A DNA stretch of 54,267 nucleotides from Desulfobacterales bacterium (GCA_030616475.1 JAUWXF010000007.1:1-54267); one strand, 5' to 3'; positions 9,045-18,532 are shown, counted from the first letter of the stretch. The notes: generated by a model not told the origin, from the sequence alone. A program made the numbers and translations.

Positions 9045-9502
9045 ATCCCTACAACCGCGAGATAACGTACCTTAGGGTTTCTGTAACTGACCGCTGCAAC
9101 CTGCGATGCCTTTACTGCAAGCCGGTGCAGGATCTCAAGCTTCTGGATCATGCCAGTATTTTGAGCTATGAAGAAATCCTCAAGATAATCCGGGCAGCGA
9201 CTGGCCTTGGCATGAAAAAGGTCCGCCTGACGGGTGGGGAACCCCTGCTCCGCAGAAATTTCGTGCATCTGGCTGAGTCTGTGTGCAGCATCCCCGAGGT
9301 CGAGGATGTAAGCGTCACCACCAATGGTTTGCTCTTGGAGAAGATGGCCCGCCCGCTCTTTGAGGCGGGTATTCGTCGCATCAACATAAGCCTGGACACC
9401 CTGAACCCGTTGAAGTATGCGAAGATCACCCGTCGCGAAGGCTTTGATGCTGTGTGGACATCAAAACCCCCCTTAGAAACGGATGCAGCCAGAAAGATTT
9501 GA
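9029..9502 (+). pseudogene. moaA: MoaA (GTP 3',8-cyclase), 3'-truncated
   Basis: The first ~143 residues are a clear radical-SAM MoaA: SVTDRCNLRCLYCKP (the CxxxCxxC cluster), RLTGGEPLLRR, TTNGLLL and RRINISLDTLNPLKYAKITR. After REGFDAVW the similarity stops; 14 unrelated residues follow, then a stop. Normal MoaA is about 325 residues and needs its C-terminal cluster with the GG tail, so this copy cannot make cyclic pyranopterin precursor. The breakpoint is near 9458. Because FdhA needs molybdopterin, an intact moaA must exist elsewhere. The start overlaps fdhE, a sensible cofactor-enzyme pairing before the truncation. Confidence 0.85.
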
Positions 9503-9858
9503 GAGAGGTATCTCAACAAGCCATTGCCAGCAAACCGAGGCGGCATCATGCTGAAATCCTGGAAAAAGGAGAGGGCCTTCGCTCCACGTCAACTATCGGT
9601 GGGTAGAAATAGGCGCTTAACGACACAACATCGACAAAATATTGTCTATGTGACGTAACCTTTTGTACTTATTGATTAATGGTGAGCTAAAGTTTGAAGT
9701 GCCTAAAGTGAGCTAAAGTTAATGTGCACGCCTTCGGCGTGGTCTATCTAAAAACAAGTTGCGCTGAAAGCGCATTCCTTAACTTTAGGCACTTTAGGCA
9801 CTTCAAACTTTAGGCACTTTTGGTTCCGGCTTGTCCGGGTTAGGAATTGAGGTATTAA
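9503..9858. repeat. Spacer of CTAAAGT/ACTTTAG units and two 3-nt-loop hairpins
   Basis: At 9674-9718 a GAGCTAAAGT/GTGCCTAAAG tract is mirrored by ACTTTAGGCACTT units at 9780-9824, so the two arms can pair. Between them are two perfect small hairpins, CACGCC-TTC-GGCGTG (9727-9741) and TGCGCT-GAA-AGCGCA (9760-9774). No gene is seen. Confidence 0.75.
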
Positions 9859-10119
9859 ATGATGAAGTGTCCTCATTGCAATGCTGATCTCCCATCGCGG
9901 GAGTGCCCTGAATGCCATGAAATAATCCCCGTTGAGGGAACATTCTGCGCCCACTGCGGGGCAGAGATACCTCGCCGGGATACAGCAGCAGAATCGAGTG
10001 AAGATGGGATTGATTTTTCAAAGCGGGTTCTATGCAGTGACGGCACCTGCATCGGGATCATCAACAAAGACGGCTTTTGCAGTGAATGCGGAAAGCGATA
10101 CACTGGGGAGCCTGAATAA
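9859..10119 (+). CDS. Small double zinc-ribbon protein
   Basis: 86 residues with three to four CxxC knuckles: CPHC and CPEC at the N-terminus, CAHCG in the middle, CSDGTC and CSECG near the C-terminus. This arrangement is typical of double zinc-ribbon domains, which bind structural zinc and mediate protein or nucleic acid contacts. No catalytic residues and no membrane segment are seen. GAGG lies 8 nt before the first ATG. Neighbours (a moaA remnant and queD) give no functional link. The function is unknown. Confidence 0.6.
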   Translation: MMKCPHCNADLPSRECPECHEIIPVEGTFCAHCGAEIPRRDTAAESSEDGIDFSKRVLCSDGTCIGIINKDGFCSECGKRYTGEPE

Positions 10120-10178
10120 CATAGATGCAAGTGCCTAACCCGGATAAACCGGAAATACGAAGCACTAAATCCGAAATC

Positions 10179-10356
10179 CGAAACAAATCCAAATATTAAA
10201 TGCTCAAATGTTCAAAACTGTAAGAGCGGTCTCAAGGGCGATTGAAAATGTCAGAATGGCTTATCGTTTCTTAATTTTGAATTTTTGTCATTCGATATTG
10301 TTTCGTATTTCGATATTCGTATTTCGAATTTATTTTCTGCCCAAAAAAACACCAAT
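10179..10356. repeat. Dispersed intergenic repeat, copy B (uninterrupted)
   Basis: Second copy of the sequence at 1-265, lacking the palindrome found at 131-197 and a short insert near 210-235. It follows a run of AAATCCG units (10166-10180). Further related fragments occur at 13590-13640. From 10370 to 10456 the spacer continues as ACTTTAGCTCACTTTAGGC units. Confidence 0.85.
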
Positions 10357-10463
10357 TCTATTATTAACGGACTAAAGTGAACTACAGACAGGAAACATGA
10401 TTGTCAACTCATCAACTTTAGCTCACTTTAGGCACTTTAGCTCACTTTAGGCACTCAAATCGC

Positions 10464-10835
10464 ATGTATGAATTGAAAGTCATAACAAACTTCTCTGCTG
10501 CCCATCAGCTCAAGAACTTCGATGGGGCATGTGAAGGCCTACATGGACACAACTGGAGAATTGAGGTCTGTGTCACTTCAGACGTCCTAAACGAGACGGA
10601 GATAGTAGTCGATTTTAGAGTTCTGAAACAACATGTGAATGCCGTCATGGCGAATTTGGACCATAAGTTCCTGAACGATCTGGAGGCATTCAAGGACCAG
10701 AACCCCTCTTCAGAAAACATTGCAAGGTATGTGGCGGAACAACTATCGCTGTTGCTGCAAGCCCCGGAAATCAAGGTAAGCCGTGTAACCGCCTGGGAGT
10801 CTGAAACCGCCTGCGCAACATACTACCCATCATAG
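10464..10835 (+). CDS. queD: 6-carboxytetrahydropterin synthase QueD / PTPS family
   Basis: 123-residue pterin synthase-fold enzyme, most likely QueD, which converts 7,8-dihydroneopterin triphosphate to 6-carboxytetrahydropterin in queuosine synthesis. The zinc ligands are visible: FSAAHQL (His14) and GLHGHNW (the HxH pair near 27-29), with the catalytic Cys in GACEGLHGH. The C-terminal SRVTAWESETACATYYP carries the family Glu. There is no ribosome site, because the ATG follows directly on repeat DNA, so translation may be weak or leaderless. It converges on the kinase gene with only 5 bp between the stops. Other PTPS-family roles cannot be excluded. Confidence 0.82.
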   Translation: MYELKVITNFSAAHQLKNFDGACEGLHGHNWRIEVCVTSDVLNETEIVVDFRVLKQHVNAVMANLDHKFLNDLEAFKDQNPSSENIARYVAEQLSLLLQAPEIKVSRVTAWESETACATYYPS

Positions 10836-10840
10836 CTGAT

Positions 10841-12847
10841 CTATTTCTTTTCCAGAATATTCCTTATTCTTCCGGACAGCTCTTTCATGCTGAACGGCTT
10901 CTGAATAAATCCATTACAGCCTCGTTCCAGTATCTCGCTGGCTTCACCATCAATACTGAAACCACTTGAAAGCAAGGCTTTTATATCCGGGTTGATCTCC
11001 TTCATGCGGTCATAGGCTTCACCACCACCCATATTGGGCATAACCATGTCCAAAAGGACGATGTCTATCTCATCACGATTTTTCTTGTAAGCTTCAACAG
11101 CCTCTTTTCCGTCTTTGGCTGTGAGTACCCGGTAGCCCATCCCCTCCAACAACTCCTTGCCTACTTCCAGGATGACCTCTTCATCATCCACCAGGAGCAC
11201 AGTTCCGGTTCCCTTAATCAATTGGTCAGCAGTTTTGACAGCTTTCTGCACCTTTTTTCCCGACGCAGGCAGATAAATCCTGAAGGTCGCGCCTTGCCCT
11301 TTCTTGGAATCGACCTCAATATATCCGCCATGGCCCTTTATGATACCGTAAGCAGAAGCCAAACCAAGACCTGTGCCCCGGCCCATCTCCTTGGTGGTAA
11401 AGAATGGATCAAATATGCGCTCCATGGTTTCTTTATCCATACCTATGCCTGTGTCGGTAACCGTTAACAGCACATAGTCGCCCGGCTTTGGATCATACAG
11501 CTCGCCCTTCATATCATCGTGGGTGGTATTCATGGTTTTCAAGATAAGATCCCCACCGCCAGACATGGCATCTCCAGCATTTACAAACAGATTCAAAAGC
11601 ACCTGCTCTATCTGTGCTCGGTCTGCCTCTATTGCAAATAAGTCTTCGGCAAGCTCTTGATGAATCGTAATCTCCTTTCTCGTTCTACCAAATGTCTCAG
11701 AGGTCTCTCCCACTAATTGGTTCAGGTCAACGGGCTTGACCTCATATTTTCCCTTCCTGGCGTACCCCAGAAGGAGCCTGGTTAGTTTAGCCCCGCTTTG
11801 AATCTGCCTTTCAATGCTCTTTAGCCGTTCATAATGTGGATGCGAAGAATCGATGTCCAAAAGCATCAAGGAGATATTTCCTTGAGTTCCCATGAGTAGG
11901 TTGTTGAAGTCGTGAGCTATACCACCAGCAAGGGTACCGATGGCTTCCATCTTCTGGGCTTGCTGAAATTGGGCTTCAAGACGCTTCCATTTGGTAATGT
12001 TCTTTAGGGTATGAGTATAACCTGTCAGTTTCCCTTGACGATCCAGTATGGGGGAAGTAGAGCATATAAAGATCCCACCTAAATGAGGTTCGGTTATCTC
12101 TGTGGTGTGGGGCTCCAACGTTTTCATGGTGAGCACCAACGGGCATCTCCTTATTGGATGGCTTTGCCCGTGTACCGCCTCATAACATTTTTTGCCCAGT
12201 AATCTTTCTTTGGTGGTGTTCAAAGCTTCTGCTGCAGCCCTGTTCACGCGAAAAACCTGGTGCTCATTGTCCAGGAGCATAACCATGTCGGTTATAGCAT
12301 CAAATGTGTTCTCCCAGTCTTCCTTCGCTCGAGCCAGCGCCTCCGCTGTCCGCTTGCGTTCCGCCATTTCTTCATTGAGTTGCTGTGCATAGATGATCGA
12401 TTGTTCATAAGCAACTTGCAGCCTGCGAGAACTTTCTCGTAGCGCCTCCTCCGCCCGTTTGCGCTCGCCACTCAATCTTTTTTGCTCAAGGGCATTTTCT
12501 ACCGTCTTTAACAATTCCTCATGCTCGAACGGCTTTCTCAGATAATCGTAGGCCTTATTCCTCAGCGCCGCTACGGCTGATTCTACAGAAGCATGGCCAG
12601 TAATAACGACGATCAAGGTCTCCGGACTTTGACCTTTTATATGATCCATGACCTGGCGGCCATCCATGTCCGGCATAACCATGTCCAAAAGGACAAGGTC
12701 AAAGTTGTTCTTGGACAGATATTCTACAGCTTCCTTACCACTATTGCTTGTATGTATTTCATAGCCATAGTGGCTTAACAACATTTTCAGACTGGTACAC
12801 ATACGGGGTTCATCATCAACTATGAGAATTTTGGGTGTGTAGGACAT
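10841..12847 (-). CDS. Hybrid sensor histidine kinase (REC-PAS-HisKA-HATPase-REC)
   Basis: 668-residue cytoplasmic signalling protein. Order: receiver (residues 5-120, ILIVDDEP with the phospho-Asp in [13 protein letters not shown]), a coiled-coil linker, a PAS domain (about 165-285), HisKA with the phosphorylated His in [10 protein letters not shown] (about 313), an HATPase domain (N-box [12 protein letters not shown], then DTGIGMD and [11 protein letters not shown]), and a C-terminal receiver (about 545-668, [13 protein letters not shown]). No membrane helices or output domain are present, so it must pass phosphate to a separate response regulator. It lies 15 bp after a small gene in the same orientation and is probably co-transcribed with it. 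The signal is unknown. Confidence 0.88.
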   Translation of the reverse strand: MSYTPKILIVDDEPRMCTSLKMLLSHYGYEIHTSNSGKEAVEYLSKNNFDLVLLDMVMPDMDGRQVMDHIKGQSPETLIVVITGHASVESAVAALRNKAYDYLRKPFEHEELLKTVENALEQKRLSGERKRAEEALRESSRRLQVAYEQSIIYAQQLNEEMAERKRTAEALARAKEDWENTFDAITDMVMLLDNEHQVFRVNRAAAEALNTTKERLLGKKCYEAVHGQSHPIRRCPLVLTMKTLEPHTTEITEPHLGGIFICSTSPILDRQGKLTGYTHTLKNITKWKRLEAQFQQAQKMEAIGTLAGGIAHDFNNLLMGTQGNISLMLLDIDSSHPHYERLKSIERQIQSGAKLTRLLLGYARKGKYEVKPVDLNQLVGETSETFGRTRKEITIHQELAEDLFAIEADRAQIEQVLLNLFVNAGDAMSGGGDLILKTMNTTHDDMKGELYDPKPGDYVLLTVTDTGIGMDKETMERIFDPFFTTKEMGRGTGLGLASAYGIIKGHGGYIEVDSKKGQGATFRIYLPASGKKVQKAVKTADQLIKGTGTVLLVDDEEVILEVGKELLEGMGYRVLTAKDGKEAVEAYKKNRDEIDIVLLDMVMPNMGGGEAYDRMKEINPDIKALLSSGFSIDGEASEILERGCNGFIQKPFSMKELSGRIRNILEKK

Positions 12848-12862
12848 GACTATCTTCTTGCT

Positions 12863-13132
12863 CTATCCCAAGCTGTCCTTGAAGGCGTTCCAGTTAATCA
12901 GCATGTCAGCCATGCCGTGGTAAATCAAGCGGGTTTGCGGACTCACGCACCCGAGTCTTTTCATGGCTTCCTTTGCCCGTTTTTCAAGCCCCTCTATTTT
13001 CTTGTCAGCCTCTCCGATCTCATGACTCACATCTGACCCGCTGTCGAGCTCCAGTTTGAACCGTGCCGGCCAGGCTTTGGCATCTGAAAGTTCTTGTAGC
13101 AGCCGGGTTGTGGTATCATCCGCAGACATCAT
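12863..13132 (-). CDS. Small hypothetical protein upstream of the hybrid kinase
   Basis: 89 residues, highly charged and mostly helical, with a short coiled-coil stretch (EADKKIEGLEKRAKEAMKR). I do not recognise a family. GGAGGTG lies upstream; of the clustered ATGs, 13132 has the best spacing (9 nt), while 13138 is too close. The stop is 15 bp from the kinase start, so the two probably form an operon and this protein could modulate or be controlled with the kinase, which is inference only. Confidence 0.6.
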   Translation of the reverse strand: MMSADDTTTRLLQELSDAKAWPARFKLELDSGSDVSHEIGEADKKIEGLEKRAKEAMKRLGCVSPQTRLIYHGMADMLINWNAFKDSLG

Positions 13133-13138
13133 GATCAT

Positions 13139-13677
13139 TCACCTCCGTAACCCGTCTCCCATAAAACCAGTCTGTCAAATCGTGTGCATCCTGTCAAGCA
13201 ATCCATGTGGTCAGCCACGGTAACGTCAAAGTAGATTCTAATTTGCTCAGATTAAAGGTGTTTGCAAGACGTTTAAACCCAAAATCCGAATACCCGCCTG
13301 CCAACGCCTGAGACAGCATTCAGCTTATGTGCCGGCATGTCTGGCAATGGCGGGCGGGGCGCCACGGTCGCCGGACATCTGCAATGCCTGCACACACGGC
13401 AATGGCGGGCAGGTCTCTGGCAATGGCGGGCAGGTCGAAACTCGAAACAAATTCAAATGATCGAAACCCGCCTGCCAACGCCTGGCTCGCACGCCAGATA
13501 CAATGCAGGCACGCGTGGCAATGGCGGGCAGGTACCAATGACTAAAACAGAAGACTGCAGGACTGGAACCGTTTTTGTTTTGAATTTTGCACATTCGGAT
13601 TTTGATATTGTTTCGGATTTCGGATTTTGATATTCGGATTTTTTTAATCGAAAAGCTTATGAACACCTCTTAAAACT
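13139..13677. repeat. Cluster of REP-like palindromes in a 540-bp gap
   Basis: Between 13286 and 13536 the pair CCCGCCTGCCAACGCC and GGCAATGGCGGGCAGG occurs repeatedly: two left ends (from 13294 and 13466) and four right ends (near 13340-13357, 13399-13412, 13416-13433 and 13518-13533), interleaved with ACACACGGCAATGG variants. From 13560 to 13640 come TTCGGATTTTGATATT units like those in copies A and B. No gene is seen. The start of the next gene follows without a ribosome site. Confidence 0.75.
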
Positions 13678-14802
13678 ATGGCCAACGAGATAATCACCCC
13701 TTTGCTCTCACCCTCCAGGCTCATACTCCAGGGCAAGTCCGGCCAGGGCAAGATCCTACCATTTACTAAAGATGAGGTTGTTCAGGGAAGGGTCATAAGA
13801 CTCATCCCTCCGAATCATGCCTTACTTCTCTTTGGAGAGGAGCAGGTCACAGCTCGGACATCAGTGCCTCTGCGGGAAGGTCGGATTGCCTTTTTCAAAG
13901 TTGAACAGGTTTCACCGCAGTGTGTCCTGAGACTGGTCCAACCACGAATTAGTGATCTAGATGGGGTAGACGGACTGTTGACAAGGAACGCTTTGTGCGA
14001 ATCTCCCTACAAGGGCTTAATCAAAATATTGGCTCCGTTCATGCGGTCTGTGAAAGGATCGGCTGTGTCTAAGGTGCCTGACATGCTGGTGCGATGGTGG
14101 GGTTTGCTCAGCCGCATTTCATTTCCGTCCGAACACGGAGTGCATTATGGGCAATTTCTTAAGTCATTCATAGACGGGTCCGGAATGACTTGGGAGCATA
14201 AACTCAGGACCTTCCTGCTTTCTGAGTTTCAATCCACAAACAACCTGAATACCCTCATAGGACACGACTTAAAGGGCCTGGCCTTAAAGTCTTTGGCAGA
14301 TGGTGCGGCAAATAAGTTTGTTTCTGCTGAAGCTATTAGCAGATTTGTTGATAGCCTTGAACAGTTTCAATTGTTGAACGTGTCCAGATTGGAAGGGCAA
14401 AGGCAGCTTTTTTTTACGATTCCCTTGCAATTCCAGGATCAGTTTGGTTTTGGAGAACTCTTGATCCGCCTTCCCCAAAAGGGAGAAGATCAAGAGGCTG
14501 ACAGAGAAGGGGACAAGGTCCTTAGAGTTTCCCTTTTGTTGCAGATGTCCTGCCTTGGGCCAGTCCGTGCAGATGTTTCAGTCTTTCAAAAAGCTATCAG
14601 GGTTGGTTTTTTGGTGTGCGAAGAGGAGATCCAATCTCTTTTTAATAACTACGCGGGCTTACTGAAACACCAACTTGAAAGACACGGTTTTCATCTGAAG
14701 GAAGTCACATGCCGCTTGCAGGAGGCCAATGTTTTGACTCAGACCTCTTTGGTTGAAGATCTCCTTGATTCCGAAGAACACCAGATCAATCTGATTGTAT
14801 GA
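13678..14802 (+). CDS. FliK-like hook-length control protein (probable)
   Basis: 374 residues. The C-terminal part (about 240-350) resembles the FliK hook-length control domain: a strand-rich run (LFFTIPLQF, GELLIRLP), then VSLLLQMSCLGPVRADVSV and a helix with GFLVCEEEIQSLFNNYAGLLKHQLERHGF, matching the pattern of a domain that measures hook length and switches export specificity at FlhB. The N-terminal 90 residues form a possible small beta domain (VVQGRVIRLIPPNHALLLFGEEQVTA). The next gene encodes an FlhB-tail-like protein, the expected partner, which supports the call. Overall similarity is weak, so the name is provisional. Confidence 0.55.
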   Translation: MANEIITPLLSPSRLILQGKSGQGKILPFTKDEVVQGRVIRLIPPNHALLLFGEEQVTARTSVPLREGRIAFFKVEQVSPQCVLRLVQPRISDLDGVDGLLTRNALCESPYKGLIKILAPFMRSVKGSAVSKVPDMLVRWWGLLSRISFPSEHGVHYGQFLKSFIDGSGMTWEHKLRTFLLSEFQSTNNLNTLIGHDLKGLALKSLADGAANKFVSAEAISRFVDSLEQFQLLNVSRLEGQRQLFFTIPLQFQDQFGFGELLIRLPQKGEDQEADREGDKVLRVSLLLQMSCLGPVRADVSVFQKAIRVGFLVCEEEIQSLFNNYAGLLKHQLERHGFHLKEVTCRLQEANVLTQTSLVEDLLDSEEHQINLIV

Positions 14803-15024
14803 AGGTTTAGCCGGTTGAGCCCGTAAGGCGCCTATGGCACCGTTGGAGGCTTAAGGTTGGAGGTAGAAAATGTTTTTGCCTCAAACCTCAAGCGAAGCGG
14901 TCCTCAAACCCTGGCCCAGACCTGGATTATCGGCATCGTTGCTCCTCAGTGGGACGACGCGCCAGGGCAGGCCTTGAACGGAGCGAAGTGACTTCCGGCC
15001 AAACGGGCTCAACGGAACCTGGAA

Positions 15025-15318
15025 ATGTCCCCAAATCCGAAATCCGAAATCCGAAATCCGAAAAAAGCTGTCGCTCTCAAATACAAACCACCACAGGACA
15101 GTGCCCCAAAGATCACCGCAAAGGGCACCGGACTGGTTGCCGAGAAGATCATTGATATCGCACGCAAACAAGGCATCCCTGTTAAGGATGATCCGGACCT
15201 TGTTGAGGTGTTATCGAGGCTTGATCTTGATGAAGAAATACCCCCCGAGCTCTATGTGATCGTGGCGGAACTACTTGCCTTCGTCTATAGCCTGAACCGG
15301 AAAAAAGGCTCAAACTAG
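15025..15318 (+). CDS. FlhB C-terminal-like export switch protein (FlhX/YlqH type)
   Basis: 97 residues matching the cytoplasmic tail of FlhB/Ysc[21 protein letters not shown], then [49 protein letters not shown]. Such stand-alone tails can substitute for the FlhB tail in switching export from rod/hook to filament substrates. The NPTH autocleavage site of full FlhB is absent (a proline-rich PPQDSAP lies there instead). The only usable ATG (15025) sits in front of four AAATCCG repeats, so residues 1-14 ([13 protein letters not shown]) are repeat-encoded. No clear ribosome site is present. Confidence 0.75.
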   Translation: MSPNPKSEIRNPKKAVALKYKPPQDSAPKITAKGTGLVAEKIIDIARKQGIPVKDDPDLVEVLSRLDLDEEIPPELYVIVAELLAFVYSLNRKKGSN

Positions 15319-15375
15319 GAAGATTTTTCCCTCATCCAGCCAGCCGGACCTATCATTAGAAATTTGGAAACTGGA

Positions 15376-15540
15376 GAAATCCCCCCTAACCCCCCTTTAG
15401 CAAAGGGGGGAATAACTTTAAGTCCCCCTTTAGCTGAAGGGGGTAATAGCTTTAAGTCCCCCTTTTTAAAGGGGGATTTAGGGGGATTTTACAGACTCAA
15501 TCCCAAATCCCCAATCCCAAATCCCCAATCCCAATCCCCC
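15376..15540. repeat. CCCCCTTTA/TAAAGGGGG palindromic tract plus CCAATCC heptamers
   Basis: Three successive hairpin units of the form CCCCCTTTAGC-AAAGGGGG (15381-15490) are linked by AATAACTTTAAGT. They are followed by AATCCCCAATCCCAAATCCC heptamer-type repeats (15496-15540). The same GC units recur at 18590-18665 and, in altered form, at 24413-24492. Confidence 0.8.
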
Positions 15541-15548
15541 AACCGGCC

Positions 15549-15565
15549 TTGGCATCTTCGTTGCA
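15549..15565 (+). promoter_or_regulatory. Sigma-54 (RpoN) promoter of flgF
   Basis: TTGGCA-N6-TTGCA at 15549-15565, with exactly 10 bp between GG (15551-15552) and GC (15563-15564), as RpoN requires. The predicted start point near 15576 leaves a short leader with GGAGG at 15585-15589 before the flgF start. Class II flagellar genes are commonly RpoN-dependent. Confidence 0.65.
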
Positions 15566-15599
15566 CTGGTACGTAGTCAACAAAGGAGGGCTGAGTAGA

Positions 15600-16280
15600 T
15601 TGGATATAGGCTTTTATCAGGCTATCAGAGGCAGTCGCGTTCAAGGACGCAGATTTGATATCATTACCAACAATCTTGCCAACGTGGGTACCACCGGGTT
15701 CAAAAAGGACACGCTCACTTTTGACCGTGCCCTTCAAGAATACGTCAAAACCGACCTCAGTCAAGGTAGTCTGAGGCTTACGGGCAACCGGCTCGATCTT
15801 GCGTTGGAAGGGGACGGGTTCTTTGAGATCGAAACTCCCCGTGGCATTCGATATACACGAAACGGAAGCTTTTCCCTGAATGGCGAGGGTGTGCTTGTCA
15901 CAAAAAACGGCGATCCGGTGTTAGGCGAAAACGGGACCATTCTCATAGGGGACGGCGATATCACTATCGATACCCAGGGGCAAATAACGGTAGATGAAAC
16001 AGTGGTGGATACCCTCTCGGTTGCCAAATTTGCCCGACCTGAGCGACTCCAGAAAGAAGGCCTATCGAATTGCATCTACAACGGTGATGAAAAAGAAATT
16101 GTGAGGCCGGAAAATGTCCTTGTCAAGCAGGGATTCCTTGAGGAGTCGAATGTGATGGTTGTGGAGGAGATGACGAAGATGATCGAAACCCTCCGGACTT
16201 ATGAATGTTACCAAAAAATGATTCAGATATTTGACGAGACGAGCCACAAAGCGATCAATGAGGTGGGGAGGGTACAATAA
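15600..16280 (+). CDS. flgF: Flagellar basal-body rod protein FlgF
   Basis: 226-residue proximal-rod protein exported through the flagellar type III apparatus. The start is taken as TTG 15600, because AAAGGAGGG lies 10 nt upstream and the product then begins (M)DIGFYQAIRGSRVQG, like other FlgF proteins; the ATG at 15549 lies inside the sigma-54 box. The N-terminal rod motif (FDIITNNLANVGTTGFKKD) and the C-terminal motif (LEESNVMVVEEMTKMIETLRTYECYQKMIQI) are intact. The central LDLALEGDGFFEI is typical. It is the first gene after the RpoN promoter and is followed by flgG. Confidence 0.9.
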   Translation: MDIGFYQAIRGSRVQGRRFDIITNNLANVGTTGFKKDTLTFDRALQEYVKTDLSQGSLRLTGNRLDLALEGDGFFEIETPRGIRYTRNGSFSLNGEGVLVTKNGDPVLGENGTILIGDGDITIDTQGQITVDETVVDTLSVAKFARPERLQKEGLSNCIYNGDEKEIVRPENVLVKQGFLEESNVMVVEEMTKMIETLRTYECYQKMIQIFDETSHKAINEVGRVQ

Positions 16281-16361
16281 GTAAAAAAAGTGCCTAAAGT
16301 GAACTAAGGTGCCTAAAGTTATGGAACAATAGCTGGATCATATAGAGATTTTCTCTTTTGA

Positions 16362-16402
16362 GCGGCGAAGCCGCGTTATATAAAATCGCGCAGCGATTTT
16401 AT
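16362..16402. repeat. Two adjacent perfect 3-nt-loop hairpins before flgG
   Basis: GCGGC-GAA-GCCGC at 16362-16374, then ATAAAATCGC-GCA-GCGATTTTAT at 16380-16402, which runs directly into the flgG ribosome site (TAGGGAGG). The second hairpin has the same arms as 26486-26508, before fliW, and 53768-53790. Confidence 0.8.
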
Positions 16403-16417
16403 TAGGGAGGTAAAAAG

Positions 16418-17203
16418 ATGTTAAGAGGATTATGGACAGCCGCTACGGGCATGGCCGCCCAGCAATTAAACGTTGATATTATTGCAAACAACCTGGCCAA
16501 TGTGAATACGGCGGGTTTTAAGAAAAGTCGTGCAGATTTTCAGGACCTTATGTACCACACCCTCCGTATGCCAGGCGCCATGACCGCAGCAGGCACCCAG
16601 CTTCCAACAGGCATCCAGGTCGGCATGGGCTCAAAACCGATGGGCGTGCAGAAGATATTCTCCCAGGGTGATTACAACCAGACACAAAATGAGCTTGACC
16701 TGGCAATTGAAGGGAAAGGTTTTTTCATGGTGGTGAGCAATGATGAAGAAGTCTATACCCGGGCTGGTAGTTTCAAGATAGACAGTGAGGGCTATATTTG
16801 TACCTCCGCAGGCGACAGACTCCAGCCCGAGATCACCATTGACCCCACTGCCGTTTCTATTTCTATCGATTCCGGGGGGAGGCTTGTGGTCTGGGGCCCG
16901 GACGCAGAAACGCCTCTGGCTGAGGAGGATATCAAATTGTATTCATTTCCAAACCCTGCCGGCCTTTACAGCATGGGACGAAACCTTTATCGGCCTAGCC
17001 AAGCCTCCGGGGAAGCTACCGAAGGCACACCGGGTTTGGACGGCTTTGGCACCATTGCACAGGGCTATTTGGAAATGTCCAATGTGAATGTAGTGGAAGA
17101 GATGGTCGGAATGATTATTGCCCAGCGGGCCTATGAAGTAAACTCCAAGGCCATTCAGACGGCAGATAACATGCTCCAGATGGCCAACAATATCAAGAGG
17201 TAG
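16418..17203 (+). CDS. flgG: Flagellar distal rod protein FlgG
   Basis: 261 residues, the normal FlgG length. It starts [16 protein letters not shown] with the rod motif [29 protein letters not shown], has the central [11 protein letters not shown], and ends with [37 protein letters not shown]. It forms the distal rod that crosses the P and L rings. GGGAGG lies 8 nt before the ATG. The leader carries two hairpins, the second directly next to the ribosome site, which might affect translation. Confidence 0.95.
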   Translation: MLRGLWTAATGMAAQQLNVDIIANNLANVNTAGFKKSRADFQDLMYHTLRMPGAMTAAGTQLPTGIQVGMGSKPMGVQKIFSQGDYNQTQNELDLAIEGKGFFMVVSNDEEVYTRAGSFKIDSEGYICTSAGDRLQPEITIDPTAVSISIDSGGRLVVWGPDAETPLAEEDIKLYSFPNPAGLYSMGRNLYRPSQASGEATEGTPGLDGFGTIAQGYLEMSNVNVVEEMVGMIIAQRAYEVNSKAIQTADNMLQMANNIKR

Positions 17204-17209
17204 GCGGAT

Positions 17210-17455
17210 AAGGATTGACGATTGACGATTGACGATTGATGATTGGATAATGACAGAGGACAGAGCGCAGAGGACAGAGCGCAGAGGGCAGAGGGCAGAG
17301 GGCAGTAGGCAGTAAGCAGCGATTTTCGATTTCGGAAATGTTCTCAAGCCGACAGGCGCTATGCGGAATTGAGGGTTTTTTTAAAAATTGGTTTTATTCC
17401 TTTAACTTTAGGCACTTTAGTTCACTCTAGGCACTCCGTTATTGACGAATGACCA
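17210..17455. repeat. Composite repeat tract before flgA
   Basis: Units in order: GACGATT heptamers (17215-17241), GGACAGAGCGCAGA and GGGCAGA units (17254-17305), AGCAGTAAGCAG, then TTCTCAAGCCGACAGGCGC (17340-17358) with ATGCGGAAT, then TTTAGGCACTTTAGTTCACT and CACTCCGTTATTGACGAATG. The last parts recur in the same order before flgJ (20900-21030). Confidence 0.85.
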
Positions 17456-17476
17456 ATAACCAACGATAGAGGTAAA

Positions 17477-18454
17477 ATGAGAAATTGCAATACGATACTA
17501 GTGGCTTCAATCATTGTCATAGCGACAGCACTTGGCTTCTGTGAGGCATGGGCTGATGTCCGTACCAGTATCAGGATAATGGAAGAGGCCTGGATCAAAG
17601 GCGAAAAGGTCTATTTAAAGGATATCGCCGGCATACAGAGCACGCCTCGCCTGAAGGAACGACTCGGGGCAATTTATCTGGGCTACGCCCCGGGGCCGGC
17701 CAGGCACAAGACCTTGAAAGGTTCATGGATTGAATCCAAGATCCGTTCAAGAAGGTGGCTGCCGGCAGATACCGTCGTGAGTGTACCGGAATCTGTCATG
17801 ATCAGCCGGACATGGCAATCTATCCAGGAGAAAAGGTTTTCAGACCTTTTTAATGGCTATATCGCCAGGCAGCTCAAGGCTTGTGACGTAGATTTCAGGG
17901 TCACCCGCTTTAAAGTGATTGGTAACGGTTCACTTCCCGAAGGGAAGATAAGGGTTGAGCTTGTGCGCCAGGCTGACGCAAGGCTGCTTGGGTATGTGAG
18001 CCTGACCGCTATCGTCCGGGTGGACGGCAAGATCGAGCGGCGGGTTGTGCTGTCAGGGTGGGTGGACAGATTCGAGAATGTTGTGTGCACAAGCCGTCCG
18101 CTCAGGCGCAGCAGCATTATAACCGAAGATGATGTCAGCACAAAGAGGAGAAATATTTCTAAACTGCCATACAATGTCCTGACAAGCATGCAGTATGTTA
18201 TTGGCAAGAGGGTCAAACACGCCCTGAAAGCCGATACAGTGCTATTGGCGAATATGGTGGAGGACCCACCACTGATAAAAAAGGGTGACAGGGTTACCAT
18301 AGTGGCAGAATCATCTACCATTCTGGTAACTGCCCTGGGTATCGCCCAAACAAAGGGGGGTCCTGGGGATCAAATCCGTGTCAAGAACTGTATGAACCGA
18401 AAAGAAATCATTGCACGCATAGTTAACGCTTCAACCGTAAAGGTCGAATTCTAG
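17477..18454 (+). CDS. flgA: Flagellar P-ring assembly chaperone FlgA
   Basis: 325 residues with a Sec signal peptide (residues 1 to about 26, ending EAWA), so it is periplasmic, where FlgA assists FlgI polymerisation. The C-terminal SAF-type region is recognisable: CTSRPLRRSSIITEDDV, LPYNVLTSMQYVIGKRVKHALKADTVLLANMV, and a final beta region (KKGDRVTIVAESSTILVTALGIAQ...GDQIRVKN) as in FlgA of other bacteria. The N-terminal half has a longer, less conserved domain. The gene follows flgG and precedes flgH and flgI, the usual ring cluster. Confidence 0.88.
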   Translation: MRNCNTILVASIIVIATALGFCEAWADVRTSIRIMEEAWIKGEKVYLKDIAGIQSTPRLKERLGAIYLGYAPGPARHKTLKGSWIESKIRSRRWLPADTVVSVPESVMISRTWQSIQEKRFSDLFNGYIARQLKACDVDFRVTRFKVIGNGSLPEGKIRVELVRQADARLLGYVSLTAIVRVDGKIERRVVLSGWVDRFENVVCTSRPLRRSSIITEDDVSTKRRNISKLPYNVLTSMQYVIGKRVKHALKADTVLLANMVEDPPLIKKGDRVTIVAESSTILVTALGIAQTKGGPGDQIRVKNCMNRKEIIARIVNASTVKVEF

Positions 18455-18532
18455 GCAGCAGGGGTGAATCCCCAATCTGTCATGTGCTATAGATCTTCAC
18501 ATATTTGGTTTCAAAAAAAATCCCCCTCAACC

